In this document: positions 26,838 to 35,645 of the stretch, piece after piece
Numbering within the stretch: position 1 is the first letter of the stretch
Layout: every line of letters starts with the position of its first letter
Program-made: the position numbers and the translations under genes
Source: DASSFG01 sp035550375
GTDB lineage: Bacteria > Planctomycetota > Planctomycetia > Pirellulales > JAICIG01
Length of the DNA: 64,000 nucleotides
Direction: 5' to 3'
Assembly: GCA_035550375.1 (NCBI GenBank)
Contig: DASZPH010000060.1
Location: 1-64,000, forward strand
The notes under the pieces: model-generated
Database searches by the model: none
Seen by the model: only the letters and a program-made list of their open reading frames with translations
Told to the model about the DNA's origin: nothing

Positions 26838-27062
26838 ATGAATGCCGACAACTGGGGGCTTTGCAAAGACTGTAAATGGTTTCAAGTCGAGCCGGGCGCC
26901 GAGGTGAGTCACAGGACGATGGGACTCTGCATCGAGGAGGAACTGCAGCCCTATCGGCTGCGAGTATCGGGCAACAGCGGCTGTAACCAGTTCGTCTCCG
27001 GCAAAGTGGCTCACGCTGCCGGCTCAAGCGCCGCGCCACCCGTCGCTGAACCGACGCGATAA
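26838..27062 (+). CDS. Small cysteine-motif protein
   Basis: 74 residues. Cysteines are spaced as C-x2-C at 9 and 12 (L-C-K-D-C-K-W-F), one at 31 (M-G-L-C-I-E-E) and one near 48 (N-S-G-C-N-Q-F). This suggests a small metal-binding (zinc or Fe-S) fold, with a Pro/Ala-rich tail after residue 58. A clear ribosome-binding site (CCGGAGGGTCACAAA-ATG) supports the start. The next small gene begins 20 bases after its stop, so they are probably co-transcribed. Function unknown. Confidence 0.65.
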   Translation: MNADNWGLCKDCKWFQVEPGAEVSHRTMGLCIEEELQPYRLRVSGNSGCNQFVSGKVAHAAGSSAAPPVAEPTR

Positions 27063-27082
27063 GACCGCGGGAAAGACAACCG

Positions 27083-27331
27083 ATGAAGCCCAAAACGAAC
27101 GATCACATCGACGATGCGATTGATGAGGCACTGCGGCACCCCACCGTGTCGCCGCGACAGGTGGGGCCACGGCAGGAAGTCGAATTGGACAACTTCGATC
27201 GCCGTGAAATGGTCCGCAAGTTGATCGAAGGTCACCCTGGCGCAACGGCCGACGAATTGGTGCGGATGCTTCGCGAGCGGCAGATCGACATTTCGTCGAC
27301 GCTGGTCCACCAGGAGCTGTCGCGGTTGTAG
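27083..27331 (+). CDS. Small winged-helix-like protein
   Basis: 82 residues, charged, no membrane segment. The second half (about 40-80) reads as helix-turn-helix: R-R-E-M-V-R-K-L-I-E-G-H-P, then A-T-A-D-E-L-V-R-M-L-R-E-R, then I-S-S-T-L-V-H-Q-E-L-S-R-L. This is the layout of a recognition helix preceded by a positioning helix. The first half is polar and may be disordered. It follows the Cys-motif gene closely, and the pair may work together. DNA binding is an inference from pattern only. Confidence 0.6.
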   Translation: MKPKTNDHIDDAIDEALRHPTVSPRQVGPRQEVELDNFDRREMVRKLIEGHPGATADELVRMLRERQIDISSTLVHQELSRL

Positions 27332-27356
27332 CGCCGGAGGCTCTGCAATCTGCTGC

Positions 27357-28769
27357 TCATTCGCCGACGAGGCGTTCGATGTCTTCGCGCGACACGGTGA
27401 ATACGTCCATGTCGAGCGTCACCGCGCCCAAACTCACCAGGCACTCGGTGAACAACTCTCGCGTGCGTTGCTCCAGGTCCTGCATGCCTTGGTCGGTCAT
27501 CACGCGGATGATGTGCTGTCCTTTGCGGACGTGCGTCCTTTCGTCGGCGCGGATGAAGTCGGCCACGTGGGTGAGCAACTCGTCGTGCTTCTCGGCCGAC
27601 TGGTCGATGAGGCCGCCGATCGTCTTAATGACGCCCACCTCGCCGAAAAGGTTGATCTCGGCCATCGCGTAGGCCGGTTCCATTGGGCCGCGACAGGTTG
27701 AGCCGGTCAGGCGGTTGGCCAATTCAAACGGCTCGTAACCGGCCGCCTGCAGGGCCTTGTGGCCGATCTCGGTGTGGCGCGTTTCGTCCCAGGTGACACG
27801 GGCCAGATCGTATTCGGCCTGAAAATCCTTGAAGCGAATGTCCCACAGGAACGTGCCGAATGCCTCGATGGCGTCGACCTCGTCACGCTGGGTGCGCAAA
27901 AACCGCAATCGGGCGTATTCATACGAGTCGTCGGGAAACCGCGGCCGGCCGTCGCCCACGTTGTATTCGCCCGTGTGCTTGAAGCTGACGAAGCGGCTGT
28001 CTCGCTCCGGCACCGTGTGGCGCACGAACGGCTTTGCTTCACAGCGCAACGGCTGGGGTGGTTCGCTGCGCTGATCCGCGCCCGTCACGCCGCCGATGCT
28101 CGCCAGCAGCCGAGCCAGGTGCCAGCGCCAGCGACCGAGCCGTCCCTCATCGACGCCGCCGGCGATATAGGCGTCGATCGCTGCGCCGGCCCAGGTCAGC
28201 ATCGGCTCGTAGTCGAGCAAGACCTGCCTCAAGAGCCGGATCGTGGGAGCGTCGGCCACCGGGTCGGTATCGTCGATGTGATGTCGGTAGGCGGTCGCCA
28301 GCGCCGCGCCGGCAACCTGATGCAGTCCCACGAGCAGTTCGGGCGTGTCGGCCGCCGAGAGCAGTTCTTCGATGAAGCGGTCGACGTCGGCGTTGCGATA
28401 GCCGTCGATGGCGGCGTAGCCCTGCTCTTGCTCGCGAAGCCGCTCTCGCAGGCCGTGTGCGGCGTCGGCATGATAAAAGAGGTGCCGGCCCGATTCGAGT
28501 TTGACTTCAAACTCCGGAATGGCGAGCGTCCAGGCGCCGATTGCTTGGGCCAACCTCCTCTCGAAATAAAAGTACCTCTGCAGACGCTGGGCGTTCTCGG
28601 CGACGGTAAACTTGCCTCCCAACTGCCGTGGATCGCGAGGAAAGCGGTAAGGGAACTCGTTCTTGCGGCGCTGCGCCTCCGCCCGTTCTTCCGGCCATGA
28701 GTGCGGGGGAAAGGGGCCCGGCTGCAACGGGCGGTGATTTGCTGAGTGACCGTTGGACGATTCGTGCAT
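27357..28769 (-). CDS. DUF455-like ferritin-fold protein
   Basis: 470 residues, cytoplasmic. The C-terminal half carries the diiron-type signatures E-T-R-H-T-E-I-G-H (near residue 333) and D-E-R-T-H-V-R-K-G (near 408), with E-I-N-L-F-G-E-V-G between them. These are the E...ExxH pairs of ferritin-like four-helix carboxylate proteins, as in DUF455/MiaE-type families. The first 200 residues are helical and less characteristic. A metal-dependent oxygenase or oxidase is plausible; no substrate can be named. It stands alone, convergent with the small winged-helix gene. Confidence 0.72.
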   Translation of the reverse strand: MHESSNGHSANHRPLQPGPFPPHSWPEERAEAQRRKNEFPYRFPRDPRQLGGKFTVAENAQRLQRYFYFERRLAQAIGAWTLAIPEFEVKLESGRHLFYHADAAHGLRERLREQEQGYAAIDGYRNADVDRFIEELLSAADTPELLVGLHQVAGAALATAYRHHIDDTDPVADAPTIRLLRQVLLDYEPMLTWAGAAIDAYIAGGVDEGRLGRWRWHLARLLASIGGVTGADQRSEPPQPLRCEAKPFVRHTVPERDSRFVSFKHTGEYNVGDGRPRFPDDSYEYARLRFLRTQRDEVDAIEAFGTFLWDIRFKDFQAEYDLARVTWDETRHTEIGHKALQAAGYEPFELANRLTGSTCRGPMEPAYAMAEINLFGEVGVIKTIGGLIDQSAEKHDELLTHVADFIRADERTHVRKGQHIIRVMTDQGMQDLEQRTRELFTECLVSLGAVTLDMDVFTVSREDIERLVGE

Positions 28770-28999
28770 GGCCGGGACCCTGACTTCTTAAAGTGGGCGA
28801 TTGAGGGTGGACGCCCATTGTAACCCATCGCTGCGCAGCCGGGGAACGGCCGCGCTACGAGGTGTTCACGTGGGCCGATAACCTGCCGGGCGCCAAAAAA
28901 GCCGTTTGTACGGTTGGCTCACGGCCGATTTCTTCCTATGATTGGTTGTCTGAAGGCTTGCGGAAGCGAGCATTTTGCCCCCAAAGAGGATCATCGCCG

Positions 29000-29392
29000 A
29001 TGGCCAAACAGGGCCCTCGTAAAAAGGTTCCCAAAGAGCTGGCGGTTATCAACGCCGACAACTGCACGGGCTGCGAAGCCTGTCTGGAGGTCTGTCCGGT
29101 CGACTGCATCATGAAGGTGCAGCAATACGACGCCTTCTTTAACCTCCAGAGCTGGTGCGAGATCGACCTGGAGCGCTGCGTGGGATGCGAGGTCTGCGTC
29201 CATATCCCGCGCAAGAAGACCGACCCCTACGAATTGACCGTCTGCCCTTGGAACGCCATCGAAATGGTGCCCACCGAGGAAGTGGCCCAGGTCGTGTCGC
29301 AAATCGGCGGGCCGCCGGAATATATCGAGAGTAACTGGGATCGGCTGGTCGGCACCGCGCAGCACCTTGCCGAGCTGCGGGTTTCTGGCTGA
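29000..29392 (+). CDS. 4Fe-4S dicluster ferredoxin
   Basis: 130 residues. The first cluster motif is C-T-G-C-E-A-C-L-E-V-C-P (about 22-33). The second is C-V-G-C-E-V-C followed, after an insertion with P-R-K-K-T-D-P-Y, by V-C-P-W. Two [4Fe-4S] clusters are expected, the second with a longer gap before its fourth Cys. The ATG at 29000 follows AGAGGA at nine bases; the longer frame upstream is not protein-like. It carries low-potential electrons in the cytoplasm; the partner enzyme is not in this window. Confidence 0.88.
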   Translation: MAKQGPRKKVPKELAVINADNCTGCEACLEVCPVDCIMKVQQYDAFFNLQSWCEIDLERCVGCEVCVHIPRKKTDPYELTVCPWNAIEMVPTEEVAQVVSQIGGPPEYIESNWDRLVGTAQHLAELRVSG

Positions 29393-29479
29393 GCGGGCAG
29401 GGTGGGACGAGCGAAGCAAGTCCCGCCAGTTGCGGCTCCCATGCCTGGTGACTTGCTTCGCCCCTCCCGCCCTCCCATC

Positions 29480-30286
29480 ATGCACGACGATTATTCGGCC
29501 CGGCTCGAGTTGGCCCTGTCCGCCGCGCGCGAGGCGGGCGAGCTCACGCTTCGGTATTTCCAAGAGGACAACTACGCGGTCGAGCTGAAGCGAGACCAGT
29601 CGCCGGTTACGATCGCGGATCGCCAGGCCGAGCAACTGCTGCGCGAGCGCATCGCCGCCGCCTTTCCGGCCGACGCCATCGTGGGGGAGGAGTTTCCCGA
29701 TCGTCCGGGCGACTCGGGCTACCGGTGGATTCTCGATCCGATCGACGGCACGAAGTCGTTCATTTCGGGCGTGCCGCTGTACGGCGCGTTGGTCGGCGTC
29801 GAGTTCGACGGGCAGAGCGTGGCCGGCGTCATCCATATTCCGGCCCTGGCCGAGACGGCGTATGCGGCCAAGGGCAAGGGGGCCTGGTTCGCGCGGGGCG
29901 ATCGGCCGGCGGTGCCGGCCCGCGTCTCACGCACGGGCCGGTTGGCCGACTGCTTGTTCTGCACTTCGGAAATCAAGTCGTTCGCCAGGTCGGGACGCCG
30001 AGCAGCCTTCGAGCAGTTCGACGCCGCTTGCCGGTTGGTGCGCACCTGGGGCGATTGCTACGGTTATCTGCTGGTGGCCACGGGCCGCGCCGACGTGATG
30101 GTCGATCCCTTGATGAACGTGTGGGACTGCGCCGCGTTGCAGCCGATTCTGGAAGAAGCGGGCGGCACGTTCACCGACTGGCAGGGCCATCCGACAATCT
30201 ACGGAGGCGAAGCGGTCGCCACCAACGGCCTCGTGCTCGACGAGGCGCTCGCCATCGCACGGCGGTTTCCACGCGAGCCGAAGTAG
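29480..30286 (+). CDS. hisN: Inositol-monophosphatase family phosphatase, HisN-like
   Basis: 268 residues. Metal-binding motifs appear in family order: G-E-E-F (about 71-74), D-P-I-D-G-T-K-S-F (about 88-96) and W-D-C-A-A-L-Q-P-I (about 215-223). These residues bind two or three Mg ions and water for phosphate ester hydrolysis. The F-I-S-G-V-P-L-Y-G segment and the overall length fit the histidinol-phosphatase branch better than inositol monophosphatase, so hisN is likely but not certain. The start MHDDYSARLEL at 29480 was preferred over a Met 26 residues upstream whose extension is Pro/Arg-rich. Confidence 0.8.
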   Translation: MHDDYSARLELALSAAREAGELTLRYFQEDNYAVELKRDQSPVTIADRQAEQLLRERIAAAFPADAIVGEEFPDRPGDSGYRWILDPIDGTKSFISGVPLYGALVGVEFDGQSVAGVIHIPALAETAYAAKGKGAWFARGDRPAVPARVSRTGRLADCLFCTSEIKSFARSGRRAAFEQFDAACRLVRTWGDCYGYLLVATGRADVMVDPLMNVWDCAALQPILEEAGGTFTDWQGHPTIYGGEAVATNGLVLDEALAIARRFPREPK

Positions 30287-30893
30287 GACGGCCCGCCAGG
30301 AACCGCGTCCCCAGTTCCGCGCGCGAACGGTGGGGCCGGGTTCAACCCGGTGAGGTACAGACCGCCTGATTCGGTGTAACCGAAATTAAGACAGTCGCAC
30401 TTCTCTCTAAAGCGCCCTCGGTGCGTCGAGATCGCGCGCGGTCAGGATCGGATTCTGGAACAGATCCTTCGGATAGAGTCAGAGGCTCGTGCTTCAGCAC
30501 AGGTTTTTTTCCGCTTGCCTTTCGTTTGCGGGCGCCGCGTTGCTCAGCTTCGTTACCGGCGCCGCGGTGATGTTTTATCAACTGCCCCTTTGCGGGGCGT
30601 TGGGAAAGGCATTCATCGGCACCTACGCATGGCGCTCAAGCAACCGACTTCGTCAAACAGATCTTGAAGTCGCCAGGGTCGGGCCGACTTCGCGACCCAT
30701 GCTCGCGGGGTGAGTGCATTACAACCGACCGGCGGTAGTCTGCCGATCGGCTTTCCTTTGTCGAAGAGCAGCTGCACGGCCTTGACGCTCCGTTGATCCT
30801 CTCGCGATTCCTGCCGAGCCGGACGCGGTTTGCCAGCCGAGGCGCCTTAAGCAACCGGCGCGGCAGGTCGTTGAAAATAGCGCGTTAGAAGAA
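30287..30893. other. 607-base gap with one weak short frame
   Basis: No supported gene. It contains the short signal-peptide-like frame at 30489-30713, listed separately. A hairpin at 30725-30750 (CCGACCGGC against GCCGATCGG, one mismatch) is followed by CTTTCCTTT and could be a weak terminator. Confidence 0.4.
30489..30713 (+). pseudogene. Possible truncated membrane-protein gene
   Basis: A GTG-started frame of 74 residues. It begins L-Q-H-R-F-F-S-A-C-L-S-F-A-G-A-A-L-L-S-F-V, a good transmembrane segment, followed by Y-Q-L-P-L-C-G-A-L-G-K-A-F-I-G-T-Y-A-W. That part looks like the membrane-anchored N-terminus of a larger protein. After it the sequence becomes Arg/Pro-rich and stops. It may be a gene truncated soon after its anchor, or chance. 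Confidence 0.3.
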
Positions 30894-33155
30894 ATGAGTA
30901 CGGACCGATTGAACAGGCGAGTGTGGCGGAGAGCCGGAGTGTCGGCGATCTTCCTTGCCGCGATGGTTTTGATGATCGTCGTGGTTTGGAAGCAGTTTGG
31001 CGTTTGGATAATGATGTTGGACGGTTATGAACCTCGGCACGACGTGGATACGTCGGGGTTTCTGACGGCATTCTCCCTCGTGGAGCCATGGCGGCCGGAT
31101 GCAACCTTGCAAGAAATCAGCGATCGTTGGCAACGTATCGGCTACCGCACGATTAAGCAGATTGACGAACGCCTGGCGGCGGAGTCCTTGCCGGTGCGAA
31201 TGCGGTTTTCCTACCTGTCCTGCAAAGCCTCGATGGCCAACTACGAAGGTGAAGCGGAAGTTGCCTACGATGTTCTGAGCCAGATCCGGTCGGAGATGCA
31301 ATCCGACCCGGGCTTGGCCCGCGAGGCCTTATATACGATCGTGTTCTATCAGGGGGTCACCGCGCTGAGACGCGGAGAGAACGACAACTGCATCATGTGC
31401 CGTGGAGAAAGCTCCTGCATTCTTCCCATCTCCCCCGCCGCAGTTCACATCAACCCCGAAGGCTCGCGACTGGCGATAAAGCATTTCACCGAGTATCTCG
31501 ATCGGTTCCCAGACGACCTGGAGGTCCGTTGGCTGCTCAACCTGGCCCACATGACCTTGGGAGAGCACCCGGATAAAGTCGATCCCAGGTATTTGATTTC
31601 GCTCGACCGTTTCACGAATTCGGAATTTGATATCGGAAAGTTTCGCGATATCGGCCATTTGGTGGGGGTCAACCGCTTCAATCAGGGCGGCGGCGCCATC
31701 ATGGAAGACTTCGACAACGACGGACTCCTCGATCTGGCGACGGTCGCCTTTGACCCCTCCGCTCCCATGGGTTTCTATCGCAACAACGGGGCGGGACGCT
31801 TCGATGACTGCGCGAAAGCGGCCGGCCTGGAGAACCAACTCGGCGGCCCGAATTGCGTGCAGACCGATTACGACAACGACGGCCAGATGGACATCTTCAT
31901 CGTGCGGGGCGCGTGGCTTCTCTACCCCGAACGGCCGAGCCTGTTGCGCAACAAGGGAAACGGAACCTTTGCCGATGTGACCGATAAAGCCGGGTTGCTC
32001 TACCCGATGAATTCCATTTCCGCCTCGTGGGCGGACTTTGACAACGATGGTTGGCTCGATCTGTTTGTTGCCGGCGAACGACAACCGAGCCGACTGTTTC
32101 ATAATCGGAAAGACGGCACCTTCGAGGAAGTCTCTCGCCAGGCGGGCGTCGATGTCGAGGACCAGAGCGATTGCAAAGGCGTCGCCTGGATCGACTATGA
32201 CAATGACGGTTATCAGGATCTGTTTCTGAACTACCTGACGACTTATGCGGGGACTCGATTGTTTCGCAACAATCGCGATGGAACGTTCACCGATGTTGCC
32301 GAGAAAATGAACATCGACGGACCCGCCCACGGGTTCTCGTGCTGGGCATGGGACTACGACAACGACGGTTGGCTCGACATTTTTGCGACTTGCTTCGAGC
32401 ACGTGTTGGGCGACGCGGTCAAAGGCTTGCAGGGCGAACCACATAGCCTGCATTCCAACAAGCTTTACCACAACCTCCAGGGGCACGGCTTCGAAGACAA
32501 GACCCGCGAAGCTGGGTTGGACATGGTCTTTGCCGCGATGGGGAGCAATTTCGCCGATTTTGACAACGATGGCTTCCTCGATTTCTATCTCGGCACGGGC
32601 GAGCCCAACCTGTGGTTCCTCAAGCCCGCGCGCATGTTCAAAAACGTGGCCGGCGCTCGTTTTGCCGAAATCACCGGCTCATCGCGAACTGGAAATCTTC
32701 AAAAAGGGCATGGCGTTGCTTGCGGGGATTGGGACCGCGACGGCGACGTCGACCTCTTCATTGACATGGGAGGCGCGGTCAATGGCGATAGGTATCACAA
32801 CATCCTGTTTCAGAATCCCGGACAGCACAATCATTGGCTGACGGTGAAACTCGTCGGCGTCAAAAGCAACCGTGCGGCGATCGGGGCCCGCATCAAGGTG
32901 ATGACTTCGGGAACCTCGCCATTGACGGTCTGCCGCCACGTTTCATCGGGCAGCAGTTTTGGCGCTAACCCTCTGGAGCAGACGATCGGCCTGGGCCAGG
33001 CCACGCGGATTGAGTCGTTGGAAGTCTATTGGCCAACGAGCGGAACGACGCAAGTCTTTCGAGATCTTGCCGCAGACCGGGCCGTCCGCGTCACCGAGTT
33101 CGCCAATGACTATGAAGTTTTGGACCGCAAGCCAATCACGCTCTCAGACTCATAG
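30894..33155 (+). CDS. FG-GAP/VCBS repeat protein with ASPIC-UnbV C-terminus
   Basis: 753 residues. An N-terminal anchor (about 16-38) is followed by a helical domain (about 40-240) with one Cys-rich spot (C-I-M-C-R-G-E-S-S-C). A seven-bladed-propeller-type region (about 255-640) holds at least seven D-x-D-N-D-G-x-x-D calcium-loop motifs (DFDNDGLLD, DYDNDGQMD, DYDNDGYQD and others). The end (about 660-735) matches the ASPIC/UnbV (CRTAC1-type) domain: N-H-W-L-T-V-K-L-V-G...N-R-A-A-I-G-A-R-I. Such proteins are exported and probably bind ligands or surfaces; they are expanded in planctomycetes. No neighbour clarifies its role. Confidence 0.88.
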   Translation: MSTDRLNRRVWRRAGVSAIFLAAMVLMIVVVWKQFGVWIMMLDGYEPRHDVDTSGFLTAFSLVEPWRPDATLQEISDRWQRIGYRTIKQIDERLAAESLPVRMRFSYLSCKASMANYEGEAEVAYDVLSQIRSEMQSDPGLAREALYTIVFYQGVTALRRGENDNCIMCRGESSCILPISPAAVHINPEGSRLAIKHFTEYLDRFPDDLEVRWLLNLAHMTLGEHPDKVDPRYLISLDRFTNSEFDIGKFRDIGHLVGVNRFNQGGGAIMEDFDNDGLLDLATVAFDPSAPMGFYRNNGAGRFDDCAKAAGLENQLGGPNCVQTDYDNDGQMDIFIVRGAWLLYPERPSLLRNKGNGTFADVTDKAGLLYPMNSISASWADFDNDGWLDLFVAGERQPSRLFHNRKDGTFEEVSRQAGVDVEDQSDCKGVAWIDYDNDGYQDLFLNYLTTYAGTRLFRNNRDGTFTDVAEKMNIDGPAHGFSCWAWDYDNDGWLDIFATCFEHVLGDAVKGLQGEPHSLHSNKLYHNLQGHGFEDKTREAGLDMVFAAMGSNFADFDNDGFLDFYLGTGEPNLWFLKPARMFKNVAGARFAEITGSSRTGNLQKGHGVACGDWDRDGDVDLFIDMGGAVNGDRYHNILFQNPGQHNHWLTVKLVGVKSNRAAIGARIKVMTSGTSPLTVCRHVSSGSSFGANPLEQTIGLGQATRIESLEVYWPTSGTTQVFRDLAADRAVRVTEFANDYEVLDRKPITLSDS

Positions 33156-33330
33156 CAGCGTGGGATGAACGGTCGATCGCTGCGGGACAAAGTCGTGACG
33201 CGGGGACCTTCGGCATGGGTCGGCGATCGCCGCACACCTGGCGAAGCTCGTTGAGCTTGCTGCTGACCCTTGCACCCGGCCGCTCTTCAACTACAACCGT
33301 TCTTTAGACGATTGTTTTTGGGAGCAAGCC

Positions 33331-34155
33331 ATGCGTGTGATTGTTGAACCCGATGCGTCGGGCGTGGCGCGGACCGCGGCCCGGTTCGTCGCCCGGTTGC
33401 TGCGGCGCAAGCCAAACTGCGTCGTCGGGCTGGCCACGGGGAGCACGCCGCTGGGCATGTATCGCGAGTTGATCCGCATGCACCGCGAAGAAGGGCTCGA
33501 TTTTTCCCGCGTCGTGACGTTTAACCTCGACGAATACGTGGGGCTCGGACCGACGCATCCGCAAAGCTACCGCCGCTTCATGCAGGAGAACCTCTTCGAT
33601 CAGCTCAACATCGAGCCCCGCAACACCCACGTACCGGACGGCCGGGCGCTGGACTTCGACGCCTACTGCCAGCAGTACGAGCGGCTGATCGTGGAGGCGG
33701 GCGGCATCGACCTGCAGGTGCTGGGCATCGGCAGCGACGGGCACATCGCCTTCAACGAACCGGGTTCCTCCTTAGGGAGCCGCACCCGGTTGAAGACGCT
33801 CACCGAGGAAACGGTTCGCGACAACGCCCGCTTCTTCGGCAAGGCGGAGCTCGTGCCGCGGCTGGCGATCACGGTGGGCGTAGGAACGATCCTCGAATCG
33901 CGGCAATGCCTGCTGCTGGCGGCCGGACCACACAAGGCCCGCGCGATTCGCGACACGATCGAGGGGCCCGTGACGGCCCAGGTGACGGCATCCGCCCTTC
34001 AGCTCCATCGCGACGTGATCGCCGTCGTCGACGAAGAGGCCGGCCGGTTGCTGGAGCGTCGCGACTACTACCGGGAAGTGGAACGCGCCCAGGCCCTGCT
34101 CGAAGCCGGGCAAATCGCGGCGCTGTTGCCCGACCGGGCCAACTCAGACATGTGA
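33331..34155 (+). CDS. nagB: Glucosamine-6-phosphate deaminase
   Basis: 274 residues, a normal length for NagB. Hallmarks are G-L-A-T-G-S-T-P-L-G-M-Y (phosphate binding, about 30-41), F-N-L-D-E-Y-V-G-L (catalytic Asp region, about 67-75) and G-I-G-S-D-G-H-I-A-F-N-E-P-G-S-S (about 132-147, with the catalytic His). It converts glucosamine-6-phosphate to fructose-6-phosphate and ammonia in amino-sugar use. The start has GGGAG eight bases upstream. No other amino-sugar gene is adjacent. A strong hairpin terminator follows at 34196. Confidence 0.93.
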   Translation: MRVIVEPDASGVARTAARFVARLLRRKPNCVVGLATGSTPLGMYRELIRMHREEGLDFSRVVTFNLDEYVGLGPTHPQSYRRFMQENLFDQLNIEPRNTHVPDGRALDFDAYCQQYERLIVEAGGIDLQVLGIGSDGHIAFNEPGSSLGSRTRLKTLTEETVRDNARFFGKAELVPRLAITVGVGTILESRQCLLLAAGPHKARAIRDTIEGPVTAQVTASALQLHRDVIAVVDEEAGRLLERRDYYREVERAQALLEAGQIAALLPDRANSDM

Positions 34156-34195
34156 CGGACAGACGGCGCCTTGCGGCGCAGCCAGCCCCGCTCCG

Positions 34196-34225
34196 CCCGG
34201 CCGGATCGACCGTGATCCGGCCGGG
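34196..34225. terminator. Strong palindrome between convergent genes
   Basis: CCCGGCCGGATC (34196-34207), six-base loop, GATCCGGCCGGG (34214-34225), a perfect 12-bp stem. It lies between nagB (plus) and the sigma-factor gene (minus), so it can serve both directions. TTTT follows 6-7 bases later on the plus strand. A smaller hairpin (GCGCC-TTGC-GGCGC, 34166-34179) precedes it. Confidence 0.75.
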
Positions 34226-34235
34226 CGAGCCGTTT

Positions 34236-34811
34236 TCAGGCCGGCGCGAGCGCCTCCAACTCGCGGGCCAGCCGCTTCCGCGCCACGTGCAGCCGGCGCT
34301 TGATCGTGCCGACCGGCGAGCGGAACTCGGTGCTCATCTCGACCAGCGAGCGGCCCTTCACGTAGAAGGCCACCAGCGTCTGCCGGTCGAGCGACCGCAG
34401 CCGGCGCAGACCCGCCCGGACCTGGCGCCGGCGCTCGGCCGCCAGCACCTGGCCCAGCGGCGTCTCGTCCTGGCTAACCGCCTCCAGCGACTCGCACTCG
34501 GCCGAGAAGACCGGGCCGCGGCGCACCTGCCGGTTGATCGCCAGCCGGTTGGTGATCGACCGCAGCCAGCCTCCGAAGCACTCGGGCTCGCGGAGCTGGC
34601 CGATCTTGCGCAGCGCCTGGACGAACACCTCCTGCGTCAGCTCCTGGGCCTCGCCGCGGTCGCGCAGCCGCTTCAGCGCCGTGCCGAACACGGCCCGCTC
34701 GAACTGCTCGACCAGCTCGCCGAAGGCGACCCGGTCGCCCTGCTGAGCGGCGCGGACGCGCGCCACCAGCGCGGCCTTCTCGTTCGTCAACTCTTCAGTC
34801 AGGGCGTTCAT
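34236..34811 (-). CDS. ECF RNA polymerase sigma factor
   Basis: 191 residues. The region 2 core reads L-V-E-Q-F-E-R-A-V-F-G-T-A-L-K-R-L-R then A-Q-E-L-T-Q-E-V-F-V-Q-A-L. The helix-turn-helix of region 4 is R-S-L-V-E-M-S-T-E-F-R-S-P-V-G-T-I-K-R-R-L. The ATG at 34811 follows AAGGAGAG, which is clearly better than the Met ten residues upstream. No anti-sigma gene is adjacent, so its control is not visible here. The planctomycete genomes I know of carry many such factors. Confidence 0.88.
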   Translation of the reverse strand: MNALTEELTNEKAALVARVRAAQQGDRVAFGELVEQFERAVFGTALKRLRDRGEAQELTQEVFVQALRKIGQLREPECFGGWLRSITNRLAINRQVRRGPVFSAECESLEAVSQDETPLGQVLAAERRRQVRAGLRRLRSLDRQTLVAFYVKGRSLVEMSTEFRSPVGTIKRRLHVARKRLARELEALAPA

Positions 34812-34993
34812 GGGTTCTCTCTCCTTGTCTGCCGCAAACACTGCGGCGATCGAAACACGCGGAAAAGGGGCGGGGCCGAGGTTGTCGAAGGGGGAAAACC
34901 CAAAGGTGGATCTTCCCGCTCGCGAGCCGTGGCCGCTGAAGCCGCTCTACGTCCTGGATCAGTGCTGAGTGGATCGCCCTTGCGGGCGAAGCG

Positions 34994-35296
34994 TCAGCTC
35001 TGTATCGCGGACGCGTGCTGGCCGGCGGCTTCGGTAATCCGCTGCCAGCACCGCGGCGCGGCGACGGCGGTCGGCGAGCATGAACTCGCGGATGCCGGCG
35101 CCTTGGCCGTGGCCGGTTTCAGATGGCCCAAACGGGCCTCTAAAAACCGAGCCAACGCCGAGGTGGCGTGTTGATAGACGACGCGCGTGCGCATAGGTTG
35201 TCCGGCGCGCACATCGACCGTACCGACCACGAACAGGCGGTCCAGGCAATCGCCGGCCACGTTCTGATTCGTCGAGGTGCGGAGGATGTTTCGCAT
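34994..35296 (-). CDS. Small hypothetical protein (100 aa)
   Basis: A basic small protein with no signal peptide. It starts M-R-N-I-L-R-T-S-T-N-Q-N-V, continues R-L-F-V-V-G-T-V-D-V-R-A-G-Q-P-M, and has a helix S-A-L-A-R-F-L-E-A-R-L-G-H. The rest is Ala/Ser-rich. The ATG at 35296 is preceded by AGAAGG at the right distance, so I preferred it to a Met nine residues upstream. It lies behind the sigma-factor gene region on the same strand, about 180 bases upstream of it. Not recognised; moderate chance of being real. Confidence 0.45.
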   Translation of the reverse strand: MRNILRTSTNQNVAGDCLDRLFVVGTVDVRAGQPMRTRVVYQHATSALARFLEARLGHLKPATAKAPASASSCSPTAVAAPRCWQRITEAAGQHASAIQS

Positions 35297-35645
35297 GGCA
35301 ACCTTCTTGCGCTTAAAGCGCATCTGGAGAGAAGTTGTGTTGGCGGGCGTTTCCCTGCGCCCGCCTTGCTACGCTAAGCCTGTCACGCCCGGCAAGCGCC
35401 GTCAAGCTTGAACAGGCAAAATGCTGTTACCGTCCGGAGGATGAGTCCGGCAGATACCGTATCGACGCATGGGGCAGCAAAAGGTTCGCGCCCGGAATCA
35501 AAATTTTTCGAGGTCGTCCGGAAACCGGCAAGGCGGGCCTGAGATAAAACATATCGAAACCACTAAATCGGGTGGTTTGTTGTCCCGTTTCGCCAGATGC
35601 GCTATGCTGCCGTGAGCCCCCTTCTTTGAATGCGGAGCTCGCTTC
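35297..35645. other. Intergenic region between divergent genes
   Basis: About 350 bases upstream of the M28 peptidase gene. Apart from a short hairpin (CCGGAGGATGAGTCCGG near 35435) nothing stands out, and no convincing promoter was found. Confidence 0.35.
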
